Notes: generated from the sequence alone by a model not told the origin. A DNA stretch of 64,000 nt from Peristeroidobacter agariperforans (GCF_004138335.1 NZ_RYFW01000002.1:1779501-1843500); one strand, 5' to 3'. Shown: positions 45,870 to 56,435, counted from the first letter of the stretch. Numbers and translations: made by a program.

Positions 45870-46844
45870 ATGAGTCACACCGACACAATCCTGGTGATCG
45901 TCGATCCGACGGCCCGCCATCACGCCGCGCTCGCCAAGGGCGCGCTACTGGCGAAAAAATATCAAACACGCATGGATCTGCTTTCCTGGGGCGCAGCCGG
46001 CCAAGGGGCTCGCACTCTGGAGAGGGAGATCTCCGGCAAGTTGCGTAATCTCGCCAGCTTTCTGCGGGCCAATGGCTTGGACGTGAGCACGGAAGCCTTA
46101 CCAGCGGATCTGCTGAAAACTGCGCTGGTGGCACGCCTGAAGGGTGCGCGGTTCGTGATCAAGGATGCGACACAGGCGGGCAGGTTGCAGTCATCGGTGC
46201 TGCCAGCAATCGATTCGGAATTGACGCGAGTCTGCCCGGCGCCGCTACTGCTGAGCAAGCCAAAACTCTGGCCGGAACTCCCGTTGATTTGCGCGGCCAT
46301 CGATCCCGAGCAGCCTGGTCTTTCCCTGAGCGACGCCGTCATGACAGAGGGCAAGACATTGGCTAACCGGCTCGAGGGTCAGTTGCACGTGCTGCGCACC
46401 CATGCCCCGGCCGATCAATGCGTCTCGGGGCTTCGTATGTTTGTGACGCGGCTGGCCGGGAATGTATTCGTCATGGGGGCAACGCCGCGCGCCAAAGGGG
46501 CAGAAGAGAGTTCGGACACGACCGTCGACAGCGTGTTGCAGCAGATCCCCTGCGACTTGCTCGTCGTGAAGGCGGCGCAAGCGACGAACAGCTACATTGA
46601 GCGCGGTGCTCGTCAGGACACTCGCGAGTCACGCACGCGCTGGGCGTTCAGCAGTTCATCCATCAATGTGAGCAATTCCTCCGCATCGATCGGCTTGCTC
46701 GCCAGCCGCAGCTGTCGGTCACCGGAGATTTTGCGCATGGCCGTGGACGTGTCGCCCGTCACCAGGATGGCCGGAATAGTCCGGCCCAGTTGCTCGCGAA
46801 CGCTGGCGATGACATTCAATCCCGTCTGGTCTTCCTTCAAATGA
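45870..46844 (+). CDS. UspE-like universal stress protein with antisense-overlapping tail
   Basis: Residues 1-245 form two shortened Usp folds similar to the Usp at 37797 (ILVIVDPTARHHAALAKGALLAKKY, and CDLLVVKAAQ at the end of the second). Homology ends near base 46610. The open frame then continues for about 75 codons that are the reverse complement of the histidine kinase's receiver domain, giving a Ser/Arg-rich tail with no known fold. The overlap of 232 bp with the convergent gene is unusual. Either the original stop codon was lost or the tail is short-lived extra sequence; the Usp part itself looks intact. Confidence 0.8.
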   Translation: MSHTDTILVIVDPTARHHAALAKGALLAKKYQTRMDLLSWGAAGQGARTLEREISGKLRNLASFLRANGLDVSTEALPADLLKTALVARLKGARFVIKDATQAGRLQSSVLPAIDSELTRVCPAPLLLSKPKLWPELPLICAAIDPEQPGLSLSDAVMTEGKTLANRLEGQLHVLRTHAPADQCVSGLRMFVTRLAGNVFVMGATPRAKGAEESSDTTVDSVLQQIPCDLLVVKAAQATNSYIERGARQDTRESRTRWAFSSSSINVSNSSASIGLLASRSCRSPEILRMAVDVSPVTRMAGIVRPSCSRTLAMTFNPVWSSFK

Positions 46845-48169
46845 TAGTCGCTGACCAGTAAGTCGATGTCCGGATGCTCCCGACCCAGTTGCAGCGCTTC
46901 CTCGCGGCTCGCGGCAGCAACGACTTGATAACCCTCGAGCTCCAGCAGCAAGCGCGTGGCCTGTAGCACGCTGGGCTCATCCTCCGTCACGAGAATCTTG
47001 CCTCTTTGAGCTTGTCGCGCCGGCTGTACGTCGAATGTGCACGGATCTGCCACAGGATCCGACTTGCCGGTATCGATGCACGGCAGATCCAGCATGAAGG
47101 TCGAGCCTTTGCCGACCTCGGACTGCACCTGAATGCAGAATCCGAGGAGCTTGGCGATTCGCTGCACGATGGCGAGGCCCAGCCCGTAGCCCTCTCGAGT
47201 CGTGTTCCTCGCGACACCCACCTGGAAGAACTCATCGAAGATGTAGGCGAGCTGGTCTTGAGGAATACCGACGCCCGTGTCCTGAACTTCGATGCGAACG
47301 CCGGCGGCGGTTCGAACCGCCCGCAAGATCACTTTGCCTTCTTTGGTGTACTTGATGGCATTCGAGACCAGGTTGCGCAGTAATTGTTCGAGCAACGACT
47401 GATCGGTACGCGTGTGGAAATTGGATTGTTCGACCAGTAGAGCAAGGCCCTTGGAGCGGGCAGCGGTCGAGAACTCGGTGCTCAGCAGCTCGAACAACTG
47501 ATGTAACGAGAATTCACAGGGCTGCGGCGTCACCGCGCCGGATTCCAGTTTGCTGATATCGAGCAGCGCGCTCAGCAAGCGCTTCATCGAATCGATCGCC
47601 CGACCTTGCTGGGTGAGCACTTCGCGTCCGTGGGGAGGCAGATCCAACCGGGAGAGCGTGCCGTGCAACATCGAGAGCGCCTGCAGCGGCTGTCGCAGGT
47701 CGTGACTGGCCGTTGCCAGAAATCGACTCTTACTCAGGTTGGCTCGATCGGCCTCTTCACGCGCTTGATCGGCGATCTCGCGAGCCTTGATCAGTTCCTG
47801 TTCGGCGCGCTTGCGCTCGCTGGCATCCCGGATGGCGGCGGCCGCCAACCCATCTCGCAGCGGGCTGAGGCTGATTTCCAATGGAAACTCGGTGCCGTCC
47901 GAGCGCAGGCCGAGCAAGTCCCGGCCAGCGCCCATCGGCCGGGTTCGTGGATCTTCCGCAAAGTTGCGCCGATGGCTCGCGTGCCGCGGGCGCAAGCGCT
48001 CCGGCAACAGCAGATCCACGCTGCGGCCGACAATGTCCTCGCGTGGATAGCCGAACAGGTCGGTGACCCGCTGGTTCGCGTAGAGAATTCCACCTGACGC
48101 GTCGACGACCAGCATCGCGTCGGGCGCAAACTCCACCAGATCGGCTAACAATTGTTGATGGATCGTCAT
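46613..48169 (-). CDS. PAS hybrid histidine kinase with C-terminal receiver
   Basis: The 518-residue protein has an N-terminal PAS domain (about residues 10-115, FAPDAMLVVDASGGILYANQ), a coiled stretch, HisKA with the phosphoacceptor His in ATASHDLRQPLQ, an ATPase domain (NLVSNAIKYT, DTGVGIPQD, GYGLGLAIVQ) and a C-terminal receiver (phosphoacceptor Asp in LLVSDYHLKED). It has no membrane segments and is probably cytosolic. ATG at 48169 follows GGGAGG. It is closely similar to the kinase at 54624-56435 in HisKA, ATPase and receiver parts. The 3' end overlaps a Usp gene on the other strand. Confidence 0.92.
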   Translation of the reverse strand: MTIHQQLLADLVEFAPDAMLVVDASGGILYANQRVTDLFGYPREDIVGRSVDLLLPERLRPRHASHRRNFAEDPRTRPMGAGRDLLGLRSDGTEFPLEISLSPLRDGLAAAAIRDASERKRAEQELIKAREIADQAREEADRANLSKSRFLATASHDLRQPLQALSMLHGTLSRLDLPPHGREVLTQQGRAIDSMKRLLSALLDISKLESGAVTPQPCEFSLHQLFELLSTEFSTAARSKGLALLVEQSNFHTRTDQSLLEQLLRNLVSNAIKYTKEGKVILRAVRTAAGVRIEVQDTGVGIPQDQLAYIFDEFFQVGVARNTTREGYGLGLAIVQRIAKLLGFCIQVQSEVGKGSTFMLDLPCIDTGKSDPVADPCTFDVQPARQAQRGKILVTEDEPSVLQATRLLLELEGYQVVAAASREEALQLGREHPDIDLLVSDYHLKEDQTGLNVIASVREQLGRTIPAILVTGDTSTAMRKISGDRQLRLASKPIDAEELLTLMDELLNAQRVRDSRVS

Positions 48170-48682
48170 CGGCTCGTTCCTCCCGCGGCGACCGCCATGC
48201 AAGCGAGCAGGCTTTGGGCCGCGGGTCGATTGAGGCGCCACGCTGTCTTTGCTGTCGTCCATCCAGGGGCAAGTGCTTGCAGGCGGCGTGTGAACGCACG
48301 AATGCAGATAATACATCCCTGATCGTAGCTGTCACAGGCCAAGTTTTCGTTTGGTATGTCACTGCGTTAGCGCAGGCGCGCAGTTATGGCTGAAATATCG
48401 TCCAGCGAACTGTCACGGCCGCCGCAGGGATTGCCGGATTGTACCGTGTCGTAAGACACCGCTTTAGCAGGGGAATGGGGCGGCGGCGTGCATCGCTACA
48501 CCTATCGCCGGTCGGCTACGCGACCCCCGCAGCGCTTCAGCGGAGTTCCGCATGGGATCCGAAATCGGCACGCACGACAGCGGCAGAGGAGGAGTTTTTG
48601 GCCAGCATGGCGGCTCCTCGAGTCTGGCAAAGGCGACGGCGTTCGTTACCGCCGCCCTGAATCAGCAAATCCAAGCGCCAGG
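48170..48682. other. Region with no firm gene
   Basis: No frame in this stretch has recognisable motifs. A 44-codon frame at 48552-48686 (+), starting MGSEIGTHDSGRG with CGGAG upstream, is Gly-rich and ends QQIQAPG; it is a weak candidate for a small protein. The kinase promoter should lie near 48200-48400. Confidence 0.4.
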
Positions 48683-48796
48683 CTAAGCCCGCGCGTTGCC
48701 CGACACATCGTCGCTTTGCTCGGCATGATCACGCCGCGCCTCGACGGCCGCCGACGGATCCATATGCCGGAAGGTGATTCTCAACGCTGTTTGCAT
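48683..48796 (-). pseudogene. N-terminal remnant of a ribosome hibernation factor (S30AE family)
   Basis: A 37-codon frame with a good ribosome binding site (AGGAG upstream of the ATG at 48796) reads MQTALRITFRHMDPSAAVEA, then RRDHAEQSDDVSG and stop. The first 25 residues match the start of hibernation-promoting factor-like proteins (LRITFRHMDPSxALEARI). The rest of the usual 100-residue beta-alpha fold is missing. The remnant sits among stress genes where an intact copy would be expected. Confidence 0.68.
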
Positions 48797-48917
48797 GGCC
48801 GGCTCCTGCTTTTGTGTCTGCAATGTTTCTTCGACGGATGTCTAGCGAGATATAGGAACATCCACGCGCGAGTTGAGTACGACCCCGGATTGGGCTCAGG
48901 CACTGGTAACACGTTTT

Positions 48918-49721
48918 TCAGGGCACGCGCGGCTCGAAATCGGGCAACGCTTCCAGCCGAATGCGAAATACCTGTAAGTTCTCACGGGACGGCCAGGGCT
49001 CCCACGCTCCGTCGCCAACGATCCGGATGCGCTGAACACCCAGCTTTTCCAGATCCGACACCGACAGATCCCAACCGTCGTAGTCGTGATCGTTGGCCAA
49101 CAACTCGTGCTCGAACAGCTGACCGAGCACGGTGAGGCGCGGATCGACGCCGATGCGCTGGAAGAATTGCGCTTCGCGCGCAATCAGCTCGAGACGTGAG
49201 GCCTGCAACTGGTCCAATAATCGATCACGGGATCGCTCGGCAAGTACTGCTTCGCGCGCCTCCGGCTCCAGCGCACCAAGCATGTCATCGAGCACATGTT
49301 CGAGCTTCGGACGATCGATGGGCTGCATGACACCGCCGTGCCACATGAGCGAGGCATGCGACGCCAGCATCTTGTTCTCGCCAGCAAGGAACACGTAATT
49401 GGCGCAGCTGGAATAGCAGTACGTGTCCACACGCACGTCGAGTTCATGATCGAGTATCCAATGGCCGAGCTCGATCGCCGCGCCGGCGCTGCCACCGTGG
49501 CTTTCTATGATGACGGTCGTCGGCTTGGGCGCGGCTTCCTGATACAGCTCGTAGACGCCATCATTGGCTTCGGTGGTGATGAGCCCCTGATACTCGATGC
49601 AGCAGTCACTCAGCCGGACTTTGGTGACCAGCGTCATGTCGATCGATTCGGGCTCGGCGCTGGAGCCGATCGGCAGCAGCAAGCAACAGGCAAGCGCGCA
49701 GGTCCTGAGGTCCATGGGCAT
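48918..49721 (-). CDS. Periplasmic ClpP/crotonase-fold-like protein
   Basis: The 267-residue protein has a signal peptide (CALACCLLLPIGSSA) and a region like secreted ClpP-type folds of the COG3904 group: TVIIESHGGSAGAAIELGHWI, then YCYSSCANYVFLAGENKML and LMWHGG. The Ser in SSCANY sits where Clp-type proteases have the nucleophile, followed by His in WHGG. A classical catalytic Asp is not obvious, so proteolysis is not proven. It is upstream of an OmpW-type gene and could act in the envelope. Confidence 0.68.
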   Translation of the reverse strand: MPMDLRTCALACCLLLPIGSSAEPESIDMTLVTKVRLSDCCIEYQGLITTEANDGVYELYQEAAPKPTTVIIESHGGSAGAAIELGHWILDHELDVRVDTYCYSSCANYVFLAGENKMLASHASLMWHGGVMQPIDRPKLEHVLDDMLGALEPEAREAVLAERSRDRLLDQLQASRLELIAREAQFFQRIGVDPRLTVLGQLFEHELLANDHDYDGWDLSVSDLEKLGVQRIRIVGDGAWEPWPSRENLQVFRIRLEALPDFEPRVP

Positions 49722-49804
49722 GACCTATATCCAACCGATGGCGCGGCGAAATGAGCGTCGCGCCTGCGGTTCTTCAGAGTCGGTTGGCGCGTTCATAGTT
49801 CCTC

Positions 49805-50419
49805 CTAGCGCAGCCGCCGGCCGAGTGACAAACCGAATAAATAAGGATCGAGCTCTAGGGTGCCGCGGGGCTGGCCATCGATCTTCATGGAGCTATCGAT
49901 GTCCATCCAGCGGGCGTCGATGTTCACGAACCATCTCGAGCCGAGGTACATGTCGAGACCGATGGCTGCCGACAGCCCGGTCGAATCGTCGAGCTGCAGC
50001 GACTGACCGGCGAGCGATGCCTTGGTGCCCTCGCTGCCGAGGTGTGCATACGAGACGCCAGCCCCGGCATACGCTCGGAACGTGCCGCTCGAGTCAGTGA
50101 TGTGATATTGCACTGTCGCGCTCGAGGGAATCATGGTGAAGCGCGCGACGCGCGTTTCCGTGGCATCGTGTACGTCGTGCCCGGCGGGAAACGCCGAGAA
50201 CAGCTCGATCGCCCAGTGTTTGGTCAGCAGATACGTTGCACCGAGCGACAAGCCGGAGGCGTTGTCGACGTAGAAGTCATCGTGATTGTTCGGCTTGGGA
50301 TCGACGGGATGCACGCCAATGCGGGCAATCCAGTGGCGAGGCAGGTCGTCATTCGCCTGCGCCGACGGAGCCAGCGCGGCTAAAACAAAACATGCCCAGA
50401 GCGGGGTTCGTGTGCTCAT
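49805..50419 (-). CDS. OmpW family outer-membrane protein
   Basis: The 204-residue protein has a signal peptide (PLWACFVLAALAPSAQA) and the OmpW layout of alternating strands (GLSLGATYLLTKHWAIELFSAFP, VQYHITDSSGTFRAYAGAGVSY, GSRWFVNIDARWMDID) ending LDPYLFGLSLGRRLR. OmpW forms a narrow eight-stranded barrel for small hydrophobic compounds, and is often up-regulated at low oxygen. ATG at 50419 follows AAGGAG at 6 nt. It is co-directional with the ClpP-fold gene, about 80 nt away. Confidence 0.92.
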   Translation of the reverse strand: MSTRTPLWACFVLAALAPSAQANDDLPRHWIARIGVHPVDPKPNNHDDFYVDNASGLSLGATYLLTKHWAIELFSAFPAGHDVHDATETRVARFTMIPSSATVQYHITDSSGTFRAYAGAGVSYAHLGSEGTKASLAGQSLQLDDSTGLSAAIGLDMYLGSRWFVNIDARWMDIDSSMKIDGQPRGTLELDPYLFGLSLGRRLR

Positions 50420-50501
50420 GGCGGCTCCTTGTGTCTCGCTCGGATTTGTATAGCGAGCGGCGGGACGCGCGCTTGAGGAAGATCCCTCAGCTACTCCGGG
50501 A

Positions 50502-51470
50502 CTATCGCGGCGGACTCGCCTGGCTGCGATGTCCGGCGAGCTCCTGGATAGTGCGGGCCAGAAGCGGAGCGACTGAACAAACGCGCAAGCCAGCGCCGAG
50601 CCATCGAACGAACTGCGGGTGCAGCTCGACCGAGTCTGTGACGAGAACATCGTCGGCGACACGAGCCTCGAATAGTTGCGTAGCCGTCGGCAGAAACGCG
50701 GCGTGAGCGGCAGCGACGTACACCGCTTTGGCGTCGGCACGACGCGCAGCTTCGCAGGCGCGCAGGATCGTGGATCCGCTTGCGATCATGTCGTCGTAGA
50801 TGATGACCGCTCGCCCCTTGAGATCCCCGACGACTGTTGCGCCCGACACCACGCCGCTCGCGCGGCGCTTTTCCAGGAACGCCAGATCTACGTCTCGCGA
50901 CAGGGTGCGAAGCAGACATTCCCTAAGCCGCTGCGCGCGCTTGACGCCACCGATGTCCGGCGACATCACGATGACCGGTTGGTCGGCGGCTTGCTTTGCG
51001 ATGTCCGCAGCGAATACTTCGGCCGCCTCGAGTCGCACGGTGGGGCAGCGAAAGGCATTGTCGAAGGCGGCCTCGTTGTGGATTTCCAGCGTGACGACGC
51101 GGTCGATTCCCGCGGCCTCCATAAGAGTCCCGACATATCGTGTCGTTACCGGATCGCGCGCCTGGGTGCGCCGATCTTTGCGGGCGTATGCAAGATACGG
51201 TGTGATCGCGGTGACGCATCTGGCTCCCGCGTCCTTTAACGCGCCGGCAAAGAACAACAAGCGGCACAGCTTGTCGTTGGCCGAGGCGTTGCTGTCGCCG
51301 CAGGTACTCTGCACGACGTAGACGTCTTCGTTACAGACATCCACCATCGGTCGCATCTTGTGCTCGCCGCCGTCGAACTCACGTTCTTCGCTCCGAGCAA
51401 GCGACGTTTCCATCGCTTCGGCCACGCGAGTGCCCAGCTGCAAGGAGGCTTTCGGGGCGAACACCAGCAT
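50502..51470 (-). CDS. Ribose-phosphate pyrophosphokinase-like protein (diverged)
   Basis: The 322-residue protein has the PRPP synthetase double phosphoribosyltransferase-like fold: VYVVQSTCGDSNASANDKL (substrate region), ITPYLAYARKDRR (catalytic flexible part, with conserved Arg and Lys), and VIMSPDIGGVKRAQRLRE. The ribose-phosphate loop reads IIYDDMIASGSTI in place of the usual DDMIDTGGT. Such variants may act as PRPP synthetases with other regulation or on another sugar phosphate. A start at 51470 is assumed; a GTG at 51518 is possible. The island contains other PRPP-consuming enzymes (pncB, phosphoribosyltransferase). Confidence 0.84.
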   Translation of the reverse strand: MLVFAPKASLQLGTRVAEAMETSLARSEEREFDGGEHKMRPMVDVCNEDVYVVQSTCGDSNASANDKLCRLLFFAGALKDAGARCVTAITPYLAYARKDRRTQARDPVTTRYVGTLMEAAGIDRVVTLEIHNEAAFDNAFRCPTVRLEAAEVFAADIAKQAADQPVIVMSPDIGGVKRAQRLRECLLRTLSRDVDLAFLEKRRASGVVSGATVVGDLKGRAVIIYDDMIASGSTILRACEAARRADAKAVYVAAAHAAFLPTATQLFEARVADDVLVTDSVELHPQFVRWLGAGLRVCSVAPLLARTIQELAGHRSQASPPR

Positions 51471-51628
51471 GGTCCTACTGTGCGCCTGCGACGTGGGCGA
51501 CACCACTGGCGGACTCACGCACCGACTCAGGTGTACTACGTAACGTCACAGGCCGTTCACGGCGGTTTATGGTCGTGGGAGCTGACACTCTGCTGCTGCA
51601 TCCATGACGGTGACACAGGGGAACATCG

Positions 51629-53058
<1,430 letters not shown>

Positions 53059-53129
53059 TCCGGGATTGTGCTCAGTAGCTCCGTAGCACCCCCCACGTGC
53101 CTTGTTGCATGAGCCCGGGCGATCCCGAG

Positions 53130-53156
53130 AGCGATTAAGCGGGTCTCCTTAATGGC
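53130..53156 (+). promoter_or_regulatory. Looser member of the shared upstream element
   Basis: AGCGATTAAGCGGGTCTCC, then AATGG. It lies 49 nt before the Usp start at 53206. It shares TTAAGCGGG with the copy at 57596-57622 and the AGCG-TTA/ATGG spacing with 27132-27158. Confidence 0.4.
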
Positions 53157-53205
53157 AATTTCCGGCGCATTGCTACGCTGTCCCCATCGCACAGGAGGCA
53201 GCTGC

Positions 53206-54246
53206 ATGAACAGGACCCAGAACGCCCGGCCGATTCTTGTCGCAGTTCGAACGCTGGATCGCTCGGCGCATTCGATCCTGCGCAAAGCAGCCTCATTGGC
53301 AACGCTGTACGACGCACCGGTGAGAATCGTGCACGTACTGGCCATTCCGCAGGGCGCTCTGGCACGTGCCGGCGCGACGGTTCGACAGGCGGCGCAAGCC
53401 GACCTCGACCAGCGCACGGTACGATTGGAAAAGCTGGCGCAACGGGCGGAGCTTCGCCAGCTGAGGGTGACGAGCACCGTGCGCTGTGACTATCCGGTCC
53501 AGGACGCGTTGGTAAGAGAGGCGATCGCCTGCCATGCGCGCATGCTGCTGGTCGAGTCGCATGGGCCGGGACGGTTGGCGCGCATGTTCCTGAGCAACAT
53601 CGATTGGGATCTGATCCGCAATTGCCCCTGTCCGCTGTGGCTGAGCAAATCTCATAAGTTCAATTCGCTCGCACCCATCATCGCGGCCGTAGACCCGCTG
53701 CACGCGCACGCCAAGCCTGCGATGCTCGATGACACGATCGTCGCGCACGCGATCGAAGCGTCAGGTTCCCGACCGAGCAAAGTCGTGCTGTGTCATGCAT
53801 ACAGCCTGCCCCAAGGCGCGATCACGGGCTCGCCAGTCGAGGCCCATTGGATCGCGATGACCGAGGACGAACAACGCGCATACCAACGAGATCTGGAGCG
53901 CGCCATCGAGCGGCTGCAGAGGAAGGCGGATATCCCCTCCGACAACGCGGCAGTCGTGCGAGGAGACCCGGCCTTCCAACTGCCGCGACTCGCAAAGAAA
54001 CACTCCGCGGCCCTGGTCGTCATGGGCGCGGTCTCACGGCGGGGATTGAAACGAGTGTTCATCGGAAACACGGCCGAACGGGTGATCGACAAGCTCGATT
54101 GCGATGTGCTCGTGTTGAAGCCGCGCGGCTTCAAGAGCCTGGTCGAGCGCCAGACGTATCGGCGGCCCATCCCACGGCCTCGCCGTTATGCCTTGGCTTC
54201 CCGGCACGGGCAATCCGGCGGCAACGTCACTTACGTCACGCATTAG
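53206..54246 (+). CDS. Tandem-domain universal stress protein, UspE-like
   Basis: The 346-residue protein has two Usp folds: the first ends NIDWDLIRNCPCPLWLSK, the second ends VMGAVSRRGLKRVFIGNTAERVIDKLDCDVLVLKP. A basic C-terminal tail (RRPIPRPRRY) follows. It is closest to the Usp at 29214. ATG at 53206 follows GGAGG. The EF-hand gene starts 11 nt after its stop. Confidence 0.92.
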   Translation: MNRTQNARPILVAVRTLDRSAHSILRKAASLATLYDAPVRIVHVLAIPQGALARAGATVRQAAQADLDQRTVRLEKLAQRAELRQLRVTSTVRCDYPVQDALVREAIACHARMLLVESHGPGRLARMFLSNIDWDLIRNCPCPLWLSKSHKFNSLAPIIAAVDPLHAHAKPAMLDDTIVAHAIEASGSRPSKVVLCHAYSLPQGAITGSPVEAHWIAMTEDEQRAYQRDLERAIERLQRKADIPSDNAAVVRGDPAFQLPRLAKKHSAALVVMGAVSRRGLKRVFIGNTAERVIDKLDCDVLVLKPRGFKSLVERQTYRRPIPRPRRYALASRHGQSGGNVTYVTH

Positions 54247-54257
54247 AGGTTCACGAC

Positions 54258-54503
54258 ATGTTCCATTCACCCACTTCCGCAGATCGGCACCTGGCGCGCC
54301 CGAGGGAGCTGAAAGAGGAGTTTGTGCTGGCGGATCGGGATCGCGACGGCCGCATCGACTTCCAGGAGTTCACGCGGCTCATGCAAGGAATGGAGGCCGG
54401 CATGTCGGCAGCCGAGCTGCGGCTCGGATTCCACGAGATCGATACGGATGCCGATGGGTTGATCGATTTTTGCGAGTTCGCGGACTGGTGGAGCTCGGAT
54501 TGA
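54258..54503 (+). CDS. Two EF-hand calcium-binding protein
   Basis: The 81-residue protein contains two canonical EF-hand loops: DRDRDGRIDFQE (about residues 26-37) and DTDADGLIDFCE (about 62-73), with the expected D-x-D-x-D/G-x-I-x-x-x-E pattern. There is no signal peptide, so it should be a cytosolic calmodulin-like protein. It lies 11 nt after the Usp gene and probably is co-transcribed. Target unknown. Confidence 0.9.
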   Translation: MFHSPTSADRHLARPRELKEEFVLADRDRDGRIDFQEFTRLMQGMEAGMSAAELRLGFHEIDTDADGLIDFCEFADWWSSD

Positions 54504-54623
54504 ACGCGCGGTGTCGTCGTTGCGAGCCAATGCTAAGCGGAAGACCGGAGCCGGCACGTGAATATCGCGTCATGGCATAGCAGGCGCATTGTTATAAGTG
54601 AATCAAAGGGGTGGTTCGATCAC

Positions 54624-56435
54624 ATGCGCGTCGGCTCCGCCGCATTCACTGGTTTCGGCAAGAGGAACGCTGCCAGCGTCATTGCGAGCGTGGGCCTGCT
54701 CGCGCTGGTGTTGTGGATGGCGCACCTGAGTCTTCGGGAAGTGCGCGCTACGTCTGAGCTGTCCGATCACACGCAGGAAGTGCGCCTGGCGCTCGATGCG
54801 GTCAGCGAGTCGATGCTCAAGATGGAAACCGGGCAGCGAGGTTTTCTGCTGACCGGCCGAGAGGCATATCTCGAGCCCTACAACACCGGGGCCGCGGCGC
54901 TCGACGGCGAGTTGCAACGCTTGGGGCGCTTGATCGCGGACGATCCTCAGCAAACAGAGCGGCTCCGAGGCGCCCGCGAACTGATCGCCGAGCGACGAGT
55001 GCAGCTCCGTCATGCACTACGCCTGCGGCAGAACAGCGGCATGGACGCGGCCATCGATTTCCTTCAGGCCGGGCCGGGCATCGCGACCATGAATCGGGTG
55101 TTCAGCAGCCTCGCGGCGATGTCGGCCGAGGAAACCCGTCTGCTGACCCGGCGCAAGCAGCAGGAGCAGGCCAGCCTGCAGCGCAATTTCTACCTTATCG
55201 TAACGTTGTGCGCGGTGGCGGCCGCCCTGGTGTTGACGATGCTGTTGCGAGTACAGCGAGAGATGGCCGCCCGCGCCGAGTCCGTCCGTCGACTGGATGA
55301 GGTCAACGCTTCGCTCGCTGAATCGACGGCTAGCAAGACGAGATTCCTGTCAGCGGCGAGCCACGACCTGCGCCAGCCGTTGCACTCGCTCTCATTATTG
55401 AACGCGGCACTTCGAGGGCAGCAGCTGAGCGCGCCGGCGCTGGCAATCGTTGAGGCCCAGCGAGATTCTCTCGAGGCAATGTCGAGCCTGGTCAACCGGC
55501 TGTTGAATATCAGCATGATCGAATCGGGAGTCATTCAGCCGTACTTGGAAGATGTGCCATTGACGGGCCTGCTCGCAGCTCTCGAAATGGAGTTCCGTCC
55601 GCAAGCACGCGCCAAGCAATTGCAGCTCGACATCGAGCTTTCCAACGAAGCTGCGCGCACCGATCCAACACTGCTACGCGAGATCGTCCAGAACCTCGTA
55701 GAGAACGCCATTCGCTATACCAACCGCGGTAGGGTGTCGGTGCGCGCACGGCGTGAGGCGGACGCCGTCATTCTGGAGGTGGCCGACACTGGCCGTGGCA
55801 TTCCTGAGGATCAGCTGGAGCGGATCTTCGAGGAATTCCATCAGATCCGCCACGGAGCTGAGCAGGCTCGTGACGGCTTCGGGCTCGGACTATCCATCGT
55901 CAGTCGGCTGACGAAGCTGCTGGATCTGCCCATCGGCGTGAGTTCGCGGCTGGGTGAGGGTACGACCTTTACGCTGAAGCTCGTTGCAGCCGTTTCAAGG
56001 TTGCAGCCTGTTAAGAGTAAGAGTTTCCCGGCGCCCGTCACGCCGAGCATCGCACGGTCAGGCCGGATACTGCTGGTGGACGACGAAGCTTCGGTGCGTG
56101 ACGCGACGGCCCTGTTTCTCCAGATGGACGGGCACGAAGTGAAATCGGCCGGCTCGCCCGAGGAGGCGCTTCGTGTCATCGAGCAATGGGAACAATCGCC
56201 CGACGTGATCGTGAGCGATTTTCAGCTGAACGCTGCCCTGAATGGCGCCGAGCTCATCGAGCAGTTGCGCCAGCTCAGGAACTTCGAGATTCCCGCGGTC
56301 GTGCTGAGCGGAGACACGATGAAAGTGACACCGCGCTGCGCCTCTATCGCCGCCTGCCGAGTCTTTCACAAACCCGTCGACGCCGAAGAGTTGTCCGCGC
56401 ACATTCGCAAATTGCTGGACGGTGTGGCGGCCTGA
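54624..56435 (+). CDS. CHASE3-type hybrid histidine kinase with receiver
   Basis: The 603-residue protein has two membrane helices (about 18-35 and 190-207) bounding a CHASE3-like periplasmic helical domain (ETGQRGFLLTGREAYLEPY). HisKA follows with phosphoacceptor His in SAASHDLRQPLHSLSLL, then an ATPase domain (NLVENAIRYT, DTGRGIPED, GFGLGLSIVS) and a C-terminal receiver (Asp in VIVSDFQLNAA). It is nearly the same in its cytosolic parts as the PAS kinase at 46613. A start at 54624 (AAAGGGG upstream) is preferred over a GTG at 54558. It senses an unknown periplasmic signal. Confidence 0.9.
   Translation: MRVGSAAFTGFGKRNAASVIASVGLLALVLWMAHLSLREVRATSELSDHTQEVRLALDAVSESMLKMETGQRGFLLTGREAYLEPYNTGAAALDGELQRLGRLIADDPQQTERLRGARELIAERRVQLRHALRLRQNSGMDAAIDFLQAGPGIATMNRVFSSLAAMSAEETRLLTRRKQQEQASLQRNFYLIVTLCAVAAALVLTMLLRVQREMAARAESVRRLDEVNASLAESTASKTRFLSAASHDLRQPLHSLSLLNAALRGQQLSAPALAIVEAQRDSLEAMSSLVNRLLNISMIESGVIQPYLEDVPLTGLLAALEMEFRPQARAKQLQLDIELSNEAARTDPTLLREIVQNLVENAIRYTNRGRVSVRARREADAVILEVADTGRGIPEDQLERIFEEFHQIRHGAEQARDGFGLGLSIVSRLTKLLDLPIGVSSRLGEGTTFTLKLVAAVSRLQPVKSKSFPAPVTPSIARSGRILLVDDEASVRDATALFLQMDGHEVKSAGSPEEALRVIEQWEQSPDVIVSDFQLNAALNGAELIEQLRQLRNFEIPAVVLSGDTMKVTPRCASIAACRVFHKPVDAEELSAHIRKLLDGVAA

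Noticed and set aside
48488-49135. 215-codon + strand frame
   Set aside because: It runs antisense to the ClpP-fold gene and through the hibernation-factor remnant, with Arg-rich content and no motifs.
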